64,000 bases of DNA from Saccharothrix coeruleofusca (GCF_014648515.1 NZ_BMRG01000011.1:1-64000), one strand, 5' to 3'; shown: positions 44,962 through 54,081, counted from the first letter of the stretch. Made by a program: numbers and translations. The notes: generated from the sequence alone by a model not told the origin.

Positions 44962-45136
44962 GCCACCCCTGCCTCTTTCGTGCTCGCGAAGGTCGTGGGC
45001 TCCGCGAGGTCCGGTGCGGCGTCGCACCAGGCGGCCACCTGGGGCCCGAACTTGGCTGTCAGTCGTGCGGTGAGGTCGTTCACGGCCGAAACCTGCGAAG
45101 TCGGGCAACCGAGTTGATCAGGTAGTGTGTGCACTA

Positions 45137-45592
45137 ATGGTTAGCCCACAAAGTATCGACGACCCGCTGTCCCTGGAGCAGCAGGTCTGCTTCGCGCTCT
45201 CGGTCGCGTCCAGGAACGTGGTCGCGCTCTACCGACCGCTGCTCGAACCCATGGGGCTCACCCACCCCCAGTACCTGGTGATGCTCGCCCTGTGGCAGCA
45301 CGCCCCGCTGTCGGTCAAGGACCTGTCGGGCCTGCTGGCGCTGGAACCGGCCACGCTGTCGCCGCTGCTCAAGCGACTGGAGGCGGTCGGCTACCTGCGC
45401 CGTGAGCGGGCGGCGGGTGACGAGCGGCAGCTCGCGGTCACGCTGACCGACGAGGGCGCGGCGCTGCGCGAGCGCGCGTTGGAGATCCCGCCCGCCGTGG
45501 TGGCGCGGCTGGGGATGCCGCTGGAGGAGCTGATGGGCCTGCACGCGGCACTGACCAGGGTCATCGAAGCGACGAAGAGGAGCCGGTCATGA
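45137..45592 (+). CDS. MarR-family regulator, OhrR-like
   Basis: A 151-residue winged-helix regulator. The N-terminal LSLEQQVCFALSVASRN carries the single reactive-cysteine context (QVCFAL) of OhrR organic-hydroperoxide sensors, followed by YRPLLEPMGLTHPQYLVMLA. The DNA-binding wing reads LSGLLALEPATLSPLLKRLE. The ATG at 45137 is preferred over a GTG at 45125. The next gene overlaps by 4 bp and is not an Ohr peroxidase. Confidence 0.88.
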   Translation: MVSPQSIDDPLSLEQQVCFALSVASRNVVALYRPLLEPMGLTHPQYLVMLALWQHAPLSVKDLSGLLALEPATLSPLLKRLEAVGYLRRERAAGDERQLAVTLTDEGAALRERALEIPPAVVARLGMPLEELMGLHAALTRVIEATKRSRS

Positions 45593-45984
45593 GCACGCCC
45601 CCGCTGCCGCTGCGGTTCTGGTACCTGCTCGGCGGCAGGCTGCCCGGCCGGTACCGCGAGTGGGTCTTCCAGCAGGCGACCAAGCCGAGCTGGCTGGCGT
45701 GGTTCGCGGTGCGCTCGTTCCTGCAGGTGCTGCCGCTGACCGTGGTGATCACGCTGGTCCTGGTCTGGGTGGCGGGTTCGCCGGTGCCGCTGGCCATCGC
45801 GTGCGGGTCGCTGGGGCTGATCGTCGGCGTGTACTTCTCGCTGTCCTACGCCAGCGAGAGCACCGACCACCGGATGACCAAGTACGGCTACCCGGCCAAC
45901 AGCGCCAGCGAGGCGCGCAAGGCCCGCAACAGCGTGCGGGACCAGGAGCGGCGGCAGCGCTACGAGCAGACCTGGCGCAGCTGA
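45589..45984 (+). CDS. DUF5313-like membrane protein
   Basis: A 131-residue protein with two central membrane helices (VRSFLQVLPLTVVITLVLVW and PLAIACGSLGLIVGVYF) and a charged C-terminus (ASEARKARNSVRDQERRQRY). The N-terminal LRFWYLLGGRLPGRYREWV is typical of the actinobacterial DUF5313 family. The ATG overlaps the OhrR-like stop (ATGA), so the two are an operon. The function is unknown. Confidence 0.78.
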   Translation: MSTPPLPLRFWYLLGGRLPGRYREWVFQQATKPSWLAWFAVRSFLQVLPLTVVITLVLVWVAGSPVPLAIACGSLGLIVGVYFSLSYASESTDHRMTKYGYPANSASEARKARNSVRDQERRQRYEQTWRS

Positions 45985-46032
45985 GGCCTGCTCCGGGGGC
46001 GACGCGGCGCGAAGGACGCGGCGCGGTGCGTT

Positions 46033-48720
46033 CTAGGGCGCGATGCCGGGGAGGTCCTTGAGCTGGCGGCGGGAGCTGATCCCGAGCTTGCGGTAGATGT
46101 TGCGCAGGTGGGCGTCGACGGTGCGCCTGCTGAGGAACAGCCGGGAGGCGACCTCGGCGGACGTCGCACCGGTCGCGACCAGGCGGGCGACGTGCGTCTC
46201 CTGCGTGGTGAGCCGGTCGTGCGCGTGCGGGGAGCGCTCGCGCGCGCTCTCGCCGGTGGCCTGCAGCTCGACAGCGGCTCGTCCGGCGAACGCCTCCAGA
46301 CCGGCCGTGGACAGCAGGTCGTGCGCGGTGCGCAGGTGCGTGCGGCAGTCCCGCCTGCGGCCCGCGCGGCGCAGCCACTCCCCGTACAGCAGGTGCGCCC
46401 TGGCGCGGTAGGGCATCAGGGGACTGCTGTCGAGGTGGTCCAGCGCCTCCCGGTAGCAGTCCTCGGCACCGGTCACCAGTGCGCGCGCGTACGCCGCGAC
46501 GCCGAGGCCGGTCGGCGTTCCGCTGGCCTCGGTCCGGTCGGTGAGCTCGGCGAGCGCGGCGGCGGCGACGTCGGGGGCGCCGCCGCGGACGGCGGCTTCG
46601 ACGAGTTCGGGCAGGGCAAGGCCGGCGAGCACGAGGTCGCCGTGCTCGACCGCCCGGCGGGCGGCGGCCAGCGCCGCGGGGTAGTCGGTGAGGCCGTTGC
46701 CCAGGACCGCCTCGGCCCAGTGGACGTTGGCGATCAGGTGCCCGGCGCCCTGTCTGGTCGCCGTCGCCCTGGCGGTCTCGAACTGCTGGAGCGCGTCGTC
46801 GCGGCGGCCGCGCATCGCGGCCAGGTGCAGTCGGGGGTAGAGCATCGGGGGGCCGCCGATCGCGTCGGCGATCGCCTCCTCCTCCGCGACTGCCTCGGTC
46901 GCCCGCCCGAGGTTGCCCTGCAGCGCGTTGCAGGAGGCGACCTGGGCCAGGGCGAGCCGCAGCACGGGTGCCGAGCCGGTGTCCCGGCCGGTCTTCACCA
47001 GCCACTCGGTGATGTCCACGTGGGTGTGCGGGTCCCACAGCTCTCCGACGAGCATGACGGCGAGCGCGGGACGCTCGGTCCACAGCGCGCGGTCGTCGTC
47101 CACCAGGACCTTGCGCAGCAGCGGCACCGCCGCGCGGTGCCCCTTCTCGGCGAGCAGCACCAGGGCGTCGAGCACGTCCGGCACCGGCGACGGCGGTGCC
47201 TGCGGGACGGCGGCCAGCACCTCGGCCAGCACGCCGCTGGCCCGCCCCACGACCAGTGCCATCTCCAGGGCGTCCAGGTAGTGCGCGCGGGCCGCGGCGG
47301 GGTCGACGGCGGCCATCCGGGACGCGGCGCGCAGCATGAACGCCGGTCCGTTGCCGTCGTGGTGGGACATGAAGGCGAGCTTGCCGCGCAGCAGGTCGAC
47401 CTCGGCCTGCCTGCGCGGGTCGGTGGTCGCCGGGATGGTGCCGAGGAGGGCGTTCGCGGCGGCGGTGGCGCCCGAGTCGAGTCGCGCCCGCACCGCCGCG
47501 AGCGCCCGGTCCACCCGCTTGGCGGGGTCGGGGGACAGCGCCGCCGCGCGCTCGGCGAACGCCGCCGCGGCCGCGATGCCGCCCCGTGACCGGGCGCGCT
47601 GGGCGGACCGCTCCAGCTCGGCGGCCACGTCCTCGTCGGGCCAGGCGGTGGCCTGCGCCCGGTGCCAGGCCCGGCGGTCCGGGTCGACGTCGGGGTCGGT
47701 GACCTCGGCCAGCGCCGCGTGCGCGCGGCGCAGCCACTCGCCCGTGGCGGCCCGGTAGACCGCGGAGCGGGCCAGCGGGTGGCAGAAGCGGACGCGGGTG
47801 CCGAACTCGACCAGGCCGGTGGCGGCGGCCGCGGCGCCCGCCGTGGACACGTCGATGTCGAGGTGCCCGGCCGCCGACCACAGCAGCCCGGCGTCACCGG
47901 TCGGGTCGGCGCTCGCGACCGTCAGCAGCAGCCGCGCCTGGTCGGGCAGACCCGGCAGCCTCGCCTGGAAGCCGCGTTCGACGGCCGTCGGCACGGACCC
48001 CGCGCCCGGTGGCGCGAACCCGCCCGCAGCGGGCGGTTCGAGCAGGGCCAGCGGGTTGCCCCTGGCCTCCGCGAGGATCTGCTCGCGCACGTGCTCGTCG
48101 AGCGCCAGCGGAGTCCGCGCCGCCAGCAGCTGCCTGGCCTCGGCGGCGGCCAGCCCTCCGACCTCCAACCGGGGCAGCTCGTCCAGCTCGGTGGCCGCTT
48201 CCCTGGGTCGGCTCGCGAAGACCACCGCGACCGGTTCGGCCGCGATGCGCCTGGCGAGGAGGGTCAGCGCCCTGGCCGAGGCCGCGTCCAGCCAGTGCGC
48301 GTCGTCGACCAGGCACAGCAGGGGCCGGTTCCGGGCGGCGGAGGTCAGCAGGTCCAGCGCCGCCAGGCCGACCCGGAACACGTCCGGTGCGCCGTCGCGC
48401 AGCCCGAAGGCGACTTCCAGCCCCTCGCGGTGCCGGGTGGGCAGGCGGTCGAGGTGGCCGAGCACCGGCACGCACAGCTGGTGCAGGGCGGCGTAGGGGA
48501 GCTCGTTCTCGAACTCCGCCCCGGACGCGCGGACCACCCGGAACCCGGACGCCACCCGCGCGGTCAGCTCCAGCAGCGCGCTCTTGCCGATGCCCGCCTC
48601 GCCGCGCAGGACGAGCGCGCCACCGCGCCCCTCGCGGGCGGCGGCCGTCAGCTCGGTCAAGCGCAGGCTCTCCTCCCGCCTTCCGACGAGGACGCCCGGC
48701 GCCGGGACGCGGGTTCGCAT
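46033..48720 (-). CDS. Large ATP-binding LuxR-family regulator (LAL)
   Basis: An 895-residue LAL regulator. The N-terminal AAA/NACHT-like domain has Walker A RGEAGIGKSALLEL and Walker B CLVDDAHWLDAASARAL. A long helical TPR-like middle follows. The C-terminal LuxR helix-turn-helix reads LTTQETHVARLVATGATSAE and SRRTVDAHLRNIYRKLGISS. The ATG at 48720 is immediately upstream of VLVGRREESLRLTEL. LAL proteins often govern secondary metabolism; no cluster is visible here. It diverges from the cyclase gene and may regulate it. Confidence 0.93.
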   Translation of the reverse strand: MRTRVPAPGVLVGRREESLRLTELTAAAREGRGGALVLRGEAGIGKSALLELTARVASGFRVVRASGAEFENELPYAALHQLCVPVLGHLDRLPTRHREGLEVAFGLRDGAPDVFRVGLAALDLLTSAARNRPLLCLVDDAHWLDAASARALTLLARRIAAEPVAVVFASRPREAATELDELPRLEVGGLAAAEARQLLAARTPLALDEHVREQILAEARGNPLALLEPPAAGGFAPPGAGSVPTAVERGFQARLPGLPDQARLLLTVASADPTGDAGLLWSAAGHLDIDVSTAGAAAAATGLVEFGTRVRFCHPLARSAVYRAATGEWLRRAHAALAEVTDPDVDPDRRAWHRAQATAWPDEDVAAELERSAQRARSRGGIAAAAAFAERAAALSPDPAKRVDRALAAVRARLDSGATAAANALLGTIPATTDPRRQAEVDLLRGKLAFMSHHDGNGPAFMLRAASRMAAVDPAAARAHYLDALEMALVVGRASGVLAEVLAAVPQAPPSPVPDVLDALVLLAEKGHRAAVPLLRKVLVDDDRALWTERPALAVMLVGELWDPHTHVDITEWLVKTGRDTGSAPVLRLALAQVASCNALQGNLGRATEAVAEEEAIADAIGGPPMLYPRLHLAAMRGRRDDALQQFETARATATRQGAGHLIANVHWAEAVLGNGLTDYPAALAAARRAVEHGDLVLAGLALPELVEAAVRGGAPDVAAAALAELTDRTEASGTPTGLGVAAYARALVTGAEDCYREALDHLDSSPLMPYRARAHLLYGEWLRRAGRRRDCRTHLRTAHDLLSTAGLEAFAGRAAVELQATGESARERSPHAHDRLTTQETHVARLVATGATSAEVASRLFLSRRTVDAHLRNIYRKLGISSRRQLKDLPGIAP

Positions 48721-48851
48721 GCGCTGAATCTACGTGCCCGCGTCTACGTACCCGTTGCCGACGCGAGGCCGCCCGCCGTCGCGGGACGGTTGCGCCGCAC
48801 CGCGCCGTGGCGGCGCGGCGCCCGGTGATCCGATGACGAGAAGGGCCGTGC

Positions 48852-49730
48852 ATGAGCGGGAGTGCGGAGCTGCCGTCCAACTGGGGGCGCTGGGGTGAGC
48901 GCGACGAGCGGGGCACCCTGAACCTGATCACCCCCGAGGTGCGGGCGCGGGCGGTGGCCGAGGCGCGCAGCGGGCGGACCGTCTCGATCGCGCGCCCCGT
49001 GCCGACGTCGCCGCTGGTCGCGGGCCCCACCGCGCCCCTGGGCGCGGACTCGATCGGGGCGATGCAGGCCGCGCTGTTCACCGGCTCCTCCCCCGTGGGC
49101 ACGGCCGAGCTGATCGTGATGCTGACGCACCACCCCGAGCTGACGCACTTCGACTCGCTGGTGCACCAGGTCGTGGACGGCAAGGTGTACCCGGGGGTCG
49201 CGCTGGAGGATGCCGGTGGTCCGGGGGGCTACCGGCACGGGTCCACCGCGGTGTTCGGGCAGGGCGTGGTGACCCGCGGCGTCCTGGTCGACCTGGCCGC
49301 CGACGGCCCGCTGCCCGAGGGCCACGGGGTGACCGGCGCGGAGCTGGAGGAGGCGTGCGCGCGGGCCGGGGTCGAGGTCCGCGCCGGGGACGCGCTGGTG
49401 GTGCGCGGCGGCTGGGACTACGCGGCCTGCCTCGACCGGCGCGTGCCGGGGATGACCCTCGACGCGGTGCTCTGGATGCACCGGCACGACGTGGCGGTCT
49501 ACGCGGGCGACATCGGTGACGCGCGACCGCCCGTCGAGCCCGGCGTCTTCGCCCCGCTGCACCGCGTGGGCCTGGCCCGGCTCGGCATGCCCCTGATCGA
49601 CGTGGCCGACCCCACCGGGCTGGCGGCCGCCTGCGCCGAGGAGGGGCGCGCCACCTTCCTGTTCGTCGCCGCTCCCCCTCGGCTGGGCGCGGCGAGCGGC
49701 GTGCCGGTCAACCCGCTGGCCATCTTCTGA
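48852..49730 (+). CDS. Cyclase family protein (kynurenine formamidase-like)
   Basis: A 292-residue protein of the PF04199 cyclase/metal-dependent hydrolase family. The N-terminal NWGRWGERDERGTLNLITPE is typical. The metal motif HxGTHxD appears in altered form as HPELTHFDSL, keeping THFD. Later blocks are VTRGVLVDLA, DALVVRGGWD and AVYAGDIGDA. The ATG at 48852 fits. The substrate is unknown. Confidence 0.85.
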   Translation: MSGSAELPSNWGRWGERDERGTLNLITPEVRARAVAEARSGRTVSIARPVPTSPLVAGPTAPLGADSIGAMQAALFTGSSPVGTAELIVMLTHHPELTHFDSLVHQVVDGKVYPGVALEDAGGPGGYRHGSTAVFGQGVVTRGVLVDLAADGPLPEGHGVTGAELEEACARAGVEVRAGDALVVRGGWDYAACLDRRVPGMTLDAVLWMHRHDVAVYAGDIGDARPPVEPGVFAPLHRVGLARLGMPLIDVADPTGLAAACAEEGRATFLFVAAPPRLGAASGVPVNPLAIF

Positions 49731-49757
49731 GCCGCCGACGGCACTAGGATCGGGGGC

Positions 49758-50360
49758 GTGACGGCTCACGTGTACCTGCTGCGGCACGGTCAGACCGAGT
49801 GGTCGGAGAGCGGCAGGCACACCGGTCGCTCCGACATCCCGCTCACCGAGGTGGGCGTGCTCCAGGCCCGGCGCGCGGGCCGGGTGCTGGCCGCGCTGCG
49901 GGGCACCGACGAGCCGCCCGCGCTGGTGCTGAGCAGCCCCCGCCAGCGCGCCTGGCGGACCGCCGAGCTGGCGGGCCTGCGCGCGGAGCGCACCGAGGAG
50001 CTCGCCGAGTGGGACTACGGCGACTACGAGGGCCTGACCACCCCGCAGATCCGCGAGACCGTGCCGAAGTGGACGGTGTGGACGCACCCGGTGCCCGGCG
50101 GCGAGACGCACGACCAGGTGCACCGGCGGGCCAGGGGCGTGGTCAAGGCCGCCAGGGACGCGCTGGCCGACGGTGACGTGGTGCTGGTCGGGCACGGGCA
50201 CTTCAGCCGCGTGCTCATCGCCACCTGGCTGAACCTGCCGCCCAGCGAGGGGGTGCACTTCGGGCTGGACCCGGCTGGCACCACCGTGCTCGGCGAGGAG
50301 CGGGGCGATCCGCAGGTGCGCAGGCTCAACGTGCCCGCGTGGGAGGTCGACGGTGGCTGA
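49758..50360 (+). CDS. Histidine phosphatase family protein
   Basis: A 200-residue phosphoglycerate-mutase-like phosphatase. The catalytic RHG is in VYLLRHGQTEWSESGRHTG, the second His in DVVLVGHGHFSRVL, and the proton-donor Glu region in ELAEWDYGDYEG. The GTG at 49758 follows a GGGGG stretch. The stop overlaps the GNAT start by 8 bp, so they are co-expressed. Confidence 0.9.
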   Translation: MTAHVYLLRHGQTEWSESGRHTGRSDIPLTEVGVLQARRAGRVLAALRGTDEPPALVLSSPRQRAWRTAELAGLRAERTEELAEWDYGDYEGLTTPQIRETVPKWTVWTHPVPGGETHDQVHRRARGVVKAARDALADGDVVLVGHGHFSRVLIATWLNLPPSEGVHFGLDPAGTTVLGEERGDPQVRRLNVPAWEVDGG

Positions 50361-50841
50361 CCCCCGCGTCCGCCGGGTCCGCGAGCAGGACGTGCCCGCG
50401 CTGGTCGGCTTCGCGCACGAGCTGGCCGCGCACGAGCGGTCGGCGGACCAGTGCCACCTGACCGTCGAGCAGCTGCGCGCGGCGCTGTTCGGCCCCTCCC
50501 CCGCGCTGTTCGGCCACGTGGCCGAGGTGGGCGGCGAGGTGGTCGGCATGGCGCTGTGGTTCCTCAACTTCTCCACGTGGCGCGGCGTGCACGGCATCTA
50601 CCTGGAGGACCTGTACGTGCGGCCGGACCGGCGCGGCAGCGGGTTGGGCAAGGCGCTGCTGGCCGCGCTGGCGCGCGAGTGCGTCGAGCGCGGCTACGCC
50701 CGGCTGGAGTGGGCGGTGCTGGACTGGCTGGAGCCCACGATCGCGTTCTACAAGTCGATCGGCGCGGTGCCGCAGGACGAGTGGACGGTGTTCCGGCTGA
50801 CCGACCAGGCCCTGGTGGAGATGTCCCGAGTGGACGGTTGA
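50353..50841 (+). CDS. GNAT-family N-acetyltransferase (diamine acetyltransferase-like)
   Basis: A 162-residue acetyltransferase. LRAALFGPSPALFGHVAEVG, ALWFLNFSTWRGVHGIYLED and the acetyl-CoA loop RPDRRGSGLGKALLAALA are characteristic of the spermidine/spermine acetyltransferase group, as is AVLDWLEPTIAFYKSIGA. A polyamine-type or amino-acid substrate is therefore plausible. The GTG at 50353 overlaps the phosphatase gene. Confidence 0.87.
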   Translation: MADPRVRRVREQDVPALVGFAHELAAHERSADQCHLTVEQLRAALFGPSPALFGHVAEVGGEVVGMALWFLNFSTWRGVHGIYLEDLYVRPDRRGSGLGKALLAALARECVERGYARLEWAVLDWLEPTIAFYKSIGAVPQDEWTVFRLTDQALVEMSRVDG

Positions 50842-50890
50842 TCTCGAACGGCTCACGAAACGGCCAGAAAAGCCCACGTCGCCCGTTCGG

Positions 50891-51280
50891 GTGACACAGT
50901 TCCGCGCCGTGGACCAGTACCAGACTGACGCCTCCGTCGGCGTCGTACCGATCATCATCAGCTTGGCGATCGCGGTCTTCCTGATCGCGTCGATGTGGAA
51001 GGTGTACAGCAAGGCCGGGAGACCCGGCTGGGCGGTCATCGTCCCGATCTACAACATCTACGTGATGCTCAAGATCGCGGGCCGTCCCGGCTGGTGGCTG
51101 ATCCTCTACATCATCCCGCTCGTCAACTTCGTCATCTCGCTCGTCGTCGCCGTCGACGTGGCCAAGTCCTTCGGCAAGGGCGCGGGCTTCGGCGTCGTGG
51201 GCCTGTGGCTGTTCAGCTTCATCGGCTACCCGGTGCTGGCCTTCGGCGACGCCCGGTACCGCGGCCCGGCCGCGGCCTGA
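50891..51280 (+). CDS. DUF5684-like membrane protein
   Basis: A 129-residue protein with three to four membrane helices (VPIIISLAIAVFLIASMWKV, WLILYIIPLVNFVISLVVAV, FGVVGLWLFSFIGYPVLAFG). The repeated motif AGRPGW with VPIYNIYVMLKIAGRPGWW is typical of the family. The start is the GTG at 50891, or the GTG at 50909 (MDQYQTDASVG); neither has a clear Shine-Dalgarno. The function is unknown. Confidence 0.78.
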   Translation: MTQFRAVDQYQTDASVGVVPIIISLAIAVFLIASMWKVYSKAGRPGWAVIVPIYNIYVMLKIAGRPGWWLILYIIPLVNFVISLVVAVDVAKSFGKGAGFGVVGLWLFSFIGYPVLAFGDARYRGPAAA

Positions 51281-51286
51281 CCCCGC

Positions 51287-51784
51287 TCACCCCACCGCTC
51301 CCGCGTGCCCCGGCACGCGGGAGACCTGCCTGATCAGGCCGATCCACCACACCAGCGTGAACGCGATGACCGTCGGGTTCTTCACGAACAGCAGCACCGC
51401 CAGGTAGGGCTGCCGGGCGGCCTCCGGCAGCAGCGCGCCGACACCGCGCTCCGCGCCGAGGTCGAAGACCAGGAACGCCGCGCACAGCAGCAGCGCCTGG
51501 GCCACCAGGCTGCGCCAGTGCTGCGAGGCGAACGCCCCGGCCGCCGCCCAGCTCAGCCGCTCGTCCCTCGTCGCCAGCCGCCACACCGCCACGACGAGGA
51601 CCGCGCGGGCCGCCATGACGAGCACCTCCGAGGCGAGCGACCAGCCGCGTGGCAGGCCCCAGTTCACCACCACCAGCCGTTGCGTCGACGCGATCAGCGA
51701 CAGGCCCGCGATCAGCGGGAAGTGGCCCAGGTAGAACCGCCACGCCCAGGCGGGCACGTCCCAGGCCAACCTCAGCTCCCCCAT
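51287..51784 (-). CDS. Multi-pass membrane protein
   Basis: A 165-residue protein with about four hydrophobic helices (VLVMAARAVLVVAVWRL, LVAQALLLCAAFLVFDLG). No catalytic motif was recognised. It is divergent from the MarR gene, with a palindrome in the 68-bp gap, so it is the probable target of that regulator. The ATG at 51784 is used. It is convergent with, and 6 bp from, the DUF5684-like gene. Confidence 0.75.
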   Translation of the reverse strand: MGELRLAWDVPAWAWRFYLGHFPLIAGLSLIASTQRLVVVNWGLPRGWSLASEVLVMAARAVLVVAVWRLATRDERLSWAAAGAFASQHWRSLVAQALLLCAAFLVFDLGAERGVGALLPEAARQPYLAVLLFVKNPTVIAFTLVWWIGLIRQVSRVPGHAGAVG

Positions 51785-51813
51785 GCTAACTCCTCAGTCA
51801 GCGAACATTTTAG

Positions 51814-51827
51814 TTCAGTGTACTGAA
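51814..51827. promoter_or_regulatory. Palindromic MarR operator candidate
   Basis: The perfect palindrome ttcagtgtactgaa lies in an AT-rich pocket (51806-51832) between the divergent membrane-protein and MarR genes. The AT-richness is striking in this genome and should overlap both promoters. MarR dimers bind such sites. Confidence 0.72.
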
Positions 51828-51852
51828 ATATCAGGCGAGTTAGAGTCGGGGC

Positions 51853-52290
51853 ATGAGCGGACGGGAGTTCGGGCGCGAGCTGAGCACCGCGGTGGTGGCC
51901 TTCCACGAGGCCGTGGGCGCGCACCTGGGCGTCACCGCGGTCGACCAGCGGGCGCTCGCGCTGCTGGCCGCCAAGGGCCCGATGACGGCGGGCGCGCTGG
52001 CCAGGGAGATCGCCCTGACCCCCGGCGCGGTCACCGGCGTGGTGGACCGGCTGGAGCGGGCCGGGCTGGCGCGGCGCGAACCCGACCCGGCCGACCGGCG
52101 GCGGGTGGTGGTCAGCGCCGTCGAGGACGCCTTCGGGGAGGTCTTCGCGGGCCTGGCCGCCTCGATGGCCGAGGTGGTGGACCGCTACGACGAGGCCGAG
52201 CAGCGCGCCATCGCGGACTTCGTCACCAGGACGGTGGAGGTGCTGCGGCGGGAGACCCGGCGGCTGACCGGGACTGGGGACGCCGGGTAG
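51853..52290 (+). CDS. MarR-family regulator
   Basis: A 145-residue winged-helix regulator. The recognition region is MTAGALAREIALTPGAVTGV, then LERAGLARREPDPADRRRV. The ATG at 51853 follows the palindrome at 51814-51827, to which it probably binds to repress itself and the divergent membrane-protein gene. No reactive cysteine is visible. Confidence 0.9.
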   Translation: MSGREFGRELSTAVVAFHEAVGAHLGVTAVDQRALALLAAKGPMTAGALAREIALTPGAVTGVVDRLERAGLARREPDPADRRRVVVSAVEDAFGEVFAGLAASMAEVVDRYDEAEQRAIADFVTRTVEVLRRETRRLTGTGDAG

Positions 52291-52331
52291 TGGTCAGCGG
52301 TCCCCCGACGGGTGGGGCGGGTGGTACTTGC
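52282..52331. repeat. Dispersed 50-bp intergenic element, copy B
   Basis: Begins gccgggtagtggt and ends gggcgggtggtacttgc. It matches the reverse complement of 63595-63644 and the stretch 27770-27819. It starts within the MarR stop region and ends in the stop codon of the convergent methyltransferase, so it may act as a terminator. Confidence 0.65.
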
Positions 52332-53128
52332 TAGCGCTTGACGCCGACGGCGCCGTAGGCGACGGACTCGGCGCCGGTCTCCGGGCCGTCGTCGCGCCGC
52401 CAGCGGGTCGACATCACCAGGCCGGGCTCCAGCAGGTCGAAGCCCTCCAGCAGCCGCCGCACCTGCGCCTGGGAGCGCGCCACGATCGGCGTCTGCGTGC
52501 TGGCCGCCACGTCGAGCAGCTTGCGCACCAGGTCGGGCTGCGCGTCGTCGGTGAGGTGGGTGAGCACCAGGTAGCTGCCGGGCGCGATGGCGTCCCGGTA
52601 GGCCGTGACGACCTCGGCGGGCCGGTCGGACTCCAGCAGGTACGGCAGGATGGCGACCATCAGCACGGCGATGGGCTTGGTCAGGTCCAGCATGGCCCGG
52701 CACTCCGCGGAGGACAGCACCGCCTCCGGGTCGCGGACGTCGGCCTCCACGATCGCCGCGCCGGGGTTGTCGCGCAGCATGGTGCGGCCGTGCGCGACGG
52801 TGGCGGGCTCGTTGTCCACGTACACCACGCGGCAGGTGGGGTCGGCCTGCTGGGCGACCTCGTGCACGTTGCCCGCGGTGGGGATGCCCGAGCCGAGGTC
52901 GAGGAACTGGCGGATGCCCGCGGCGACGCACACGCGCACCGCCCGGCGCAGGAACGCGCGGCTGTGCTGCACCAGCTCGTCGGTGGGCAGGGACTTCATC
53001 GACTGCTCGGCGAAGGCGCGGTCGACCGCGAAGTTGTGCGCCCCGCCCAGGTAGTAGTCGTAGAGCCGGGCCACGTTGGGGCGGTCCAGGTCACCGCTCG
53101 TCGACACCCGTCTCGGGGGGTTCTGCAC
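52331..53128 (-). CDS. SAM-dependent methyltransferase-like protein (DUF574 family)
   Basis: A 265-residue protein of the actinobacterial DUF574/SAV2177-like methyltransferase family. Blocks are RPNVARLYDYYLGGAHNFAV, FLDLGSGIPTAGNVHEVAQ (SAM loop), VVYVDNEPATVAHG and ILPYLLESDRPAEVV. The GTG at 53128 is chosen with GAGG 7 bases upstream; GTG codons at 53140 and 53107 are alternatives. The substrate is unknown. Confidence 0.9.
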   Translation of the reverse strand: MQNPPRRVSTSGDLDRPNVARLYDYYLGGAHNFAVDRAFAEQSMKSLPTDELVQHSRAFLRRAVRVCVAAGIRQFLDLGSGIPTAGNVHEVAQQADPTCRVVYVDNEPATVAHGRTMLRDNPGAAIVEADVRDPEAVLSSAECRAMLDLTKPIAVLMVAILPYLLESDRPAEVVTAYRDAIAPGSYLVLTHLTDDAQPDLVRKLLDVAASTQTPIVARSQAQVRRLLEGFDLLEPGLVMSTRWRRDDGPETGAESVAYGAVGVKR

Positions 53129-53266
53129 AGCGCACCTCACCCTGCCTGCTCCCGGAGCGGCGTGAAACGCCTGCCGAACCGTATCCGGCTACTCCGTTCG
53201 TGTCCATCCGCCAATCGTGAACACGAAGGGTGATTGCGTCTGGTGATCGCGCCGTGCGCCGAACGT

Positions 53267-53304
53267 GGAGGCCGCCGGGGCGGCAGGGTGCCCCGGCGGC
53301 CTCC
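53267..53304 (-). terminator. Hairpin terminator after the serine protease gene
   Basis: ggaggccgccggggc (53267-53281) and its exact complement (53290-53304) form a 15-bp stem with an 8-base loop, nine bases beyond the protease stop. Confidence 0.8.
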
Positions 53305-53312
53305 GGTGGTGG

Positions 53313-54053
53313 TCAGACGCCCGCGTTGGACTGGATCCAGGAGCGGTAGCGCGTCACGTTGGTGTAGTACGACCGGGTGGAGCGGTCGCTGGTCGAGGCC
53401 ACGCCGACCTGGTACGCGCGGCCGTCCACCGGGCTGGTGGCGAACATCGGGCCGCCGGAGTCGCCGCCCGCGGCGATGCCGTTGACGCGGGTCACCGCGA
53501 TGGCGGTGCCACCCCGGTAGTCCTGGCTGCTGACCGAGGTCACCCTGGTGTCGGCGTACTTGAGGTAGCGCGACTGGCACTCGATCTCGGGCCGGTTGGT
53601 GCAGGTGGCGCCCCAGCCGTAGATCTGCACGGTCTGGCCGCTGCGCACCGCCGTGCTGGTGCCCAGCGGGGCGTAGGTGGCCGAGACCGAGCGGTCGATG
53701 CGCGCCAGCGCGAGGTCCGCCGACGGGTGCTGGATGATCCGGGTGGCGGTGACCACGGTGCCGCCGGTGGTCTGGTCGAGGCTGCCGACCCGGAAGGTGT
53801 AGGTGCCGGGGTCGGTCACGCAGTGCTGGGCGGTCAGGATCCAGGTCGGCGCGATGATGGTGGCCGAGCAGTTCTCCTGGCCGTTGTGGAACAGCCGGGC
53901 CGCCCAGGGGGCGTTGCTCGCGGTGCCGCCGCCGATGATGAACGGTTGGACGCCGCCGTCGGCCTCCTGAGCCGACGCCGTGGACGGCACGGCGGTCAGG
54001 GCGAGCGCGGCAGCGGCTCCGACCACCGCGGACAGGACGCGGGAAAGTCGCAT
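53313..54053 (-). CDS. Secreted trypsin-like serine protease (S1 family)
   Basis: A 246-residue secreted protease. The signal peptide MRLSRVLSAVVGAAAALALT ends near TASA, a short propeptide follows, and the mature enzyme would begin IIGGGTASNAPW. The triad is His in LTAQHC, Asp in SADLALARI and Ser in GGDSGGPMF. Six cysteines could form three disulfides. Palindromes lie just upstream (54082-54121) and a strong hairpin downstream. Confidence 0.95.
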   Translation of the reverse strand: MRLSRVLSAVVGAAAALALTAVPSTASAQEADGGVQPFIIGGGTASNAPWAARLFHNGQENCSATIIAPTWILTAQHCVTDPGTYTFRVGSLDQTTGGTVVTATRIIQHPSADLALARIDRSVSATYAPLGTSTAVRSGQTVQIYGWGATCTNRPEIECQSRYLKYADTRVTSVSSQDYRGGTAIAVTRVNGIAAGGDSGGPMFATSPVDGRAYQVGVASTSDRSTRSYYTNVTRYRSWIQSNAGV

Positions 54054-54081
54054 GGATTCGTCACCTCAACGAACGCAGGGA

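Noticed and set aside
44990-45100. Minus-strand fragment resembling the start of a phosphotransferase (LTAKFGPQVAAWCDAAPDL)
   Set aside because: Too short, with no downstream catalytic motif; may be a relic but cannot be supported.
51806-51832. AT-rich patch considered as an attachment or replication site
   Set aside because: It lies exactly in a divergent MarR promoter and contains a MarR-type palindrome, which explains it.
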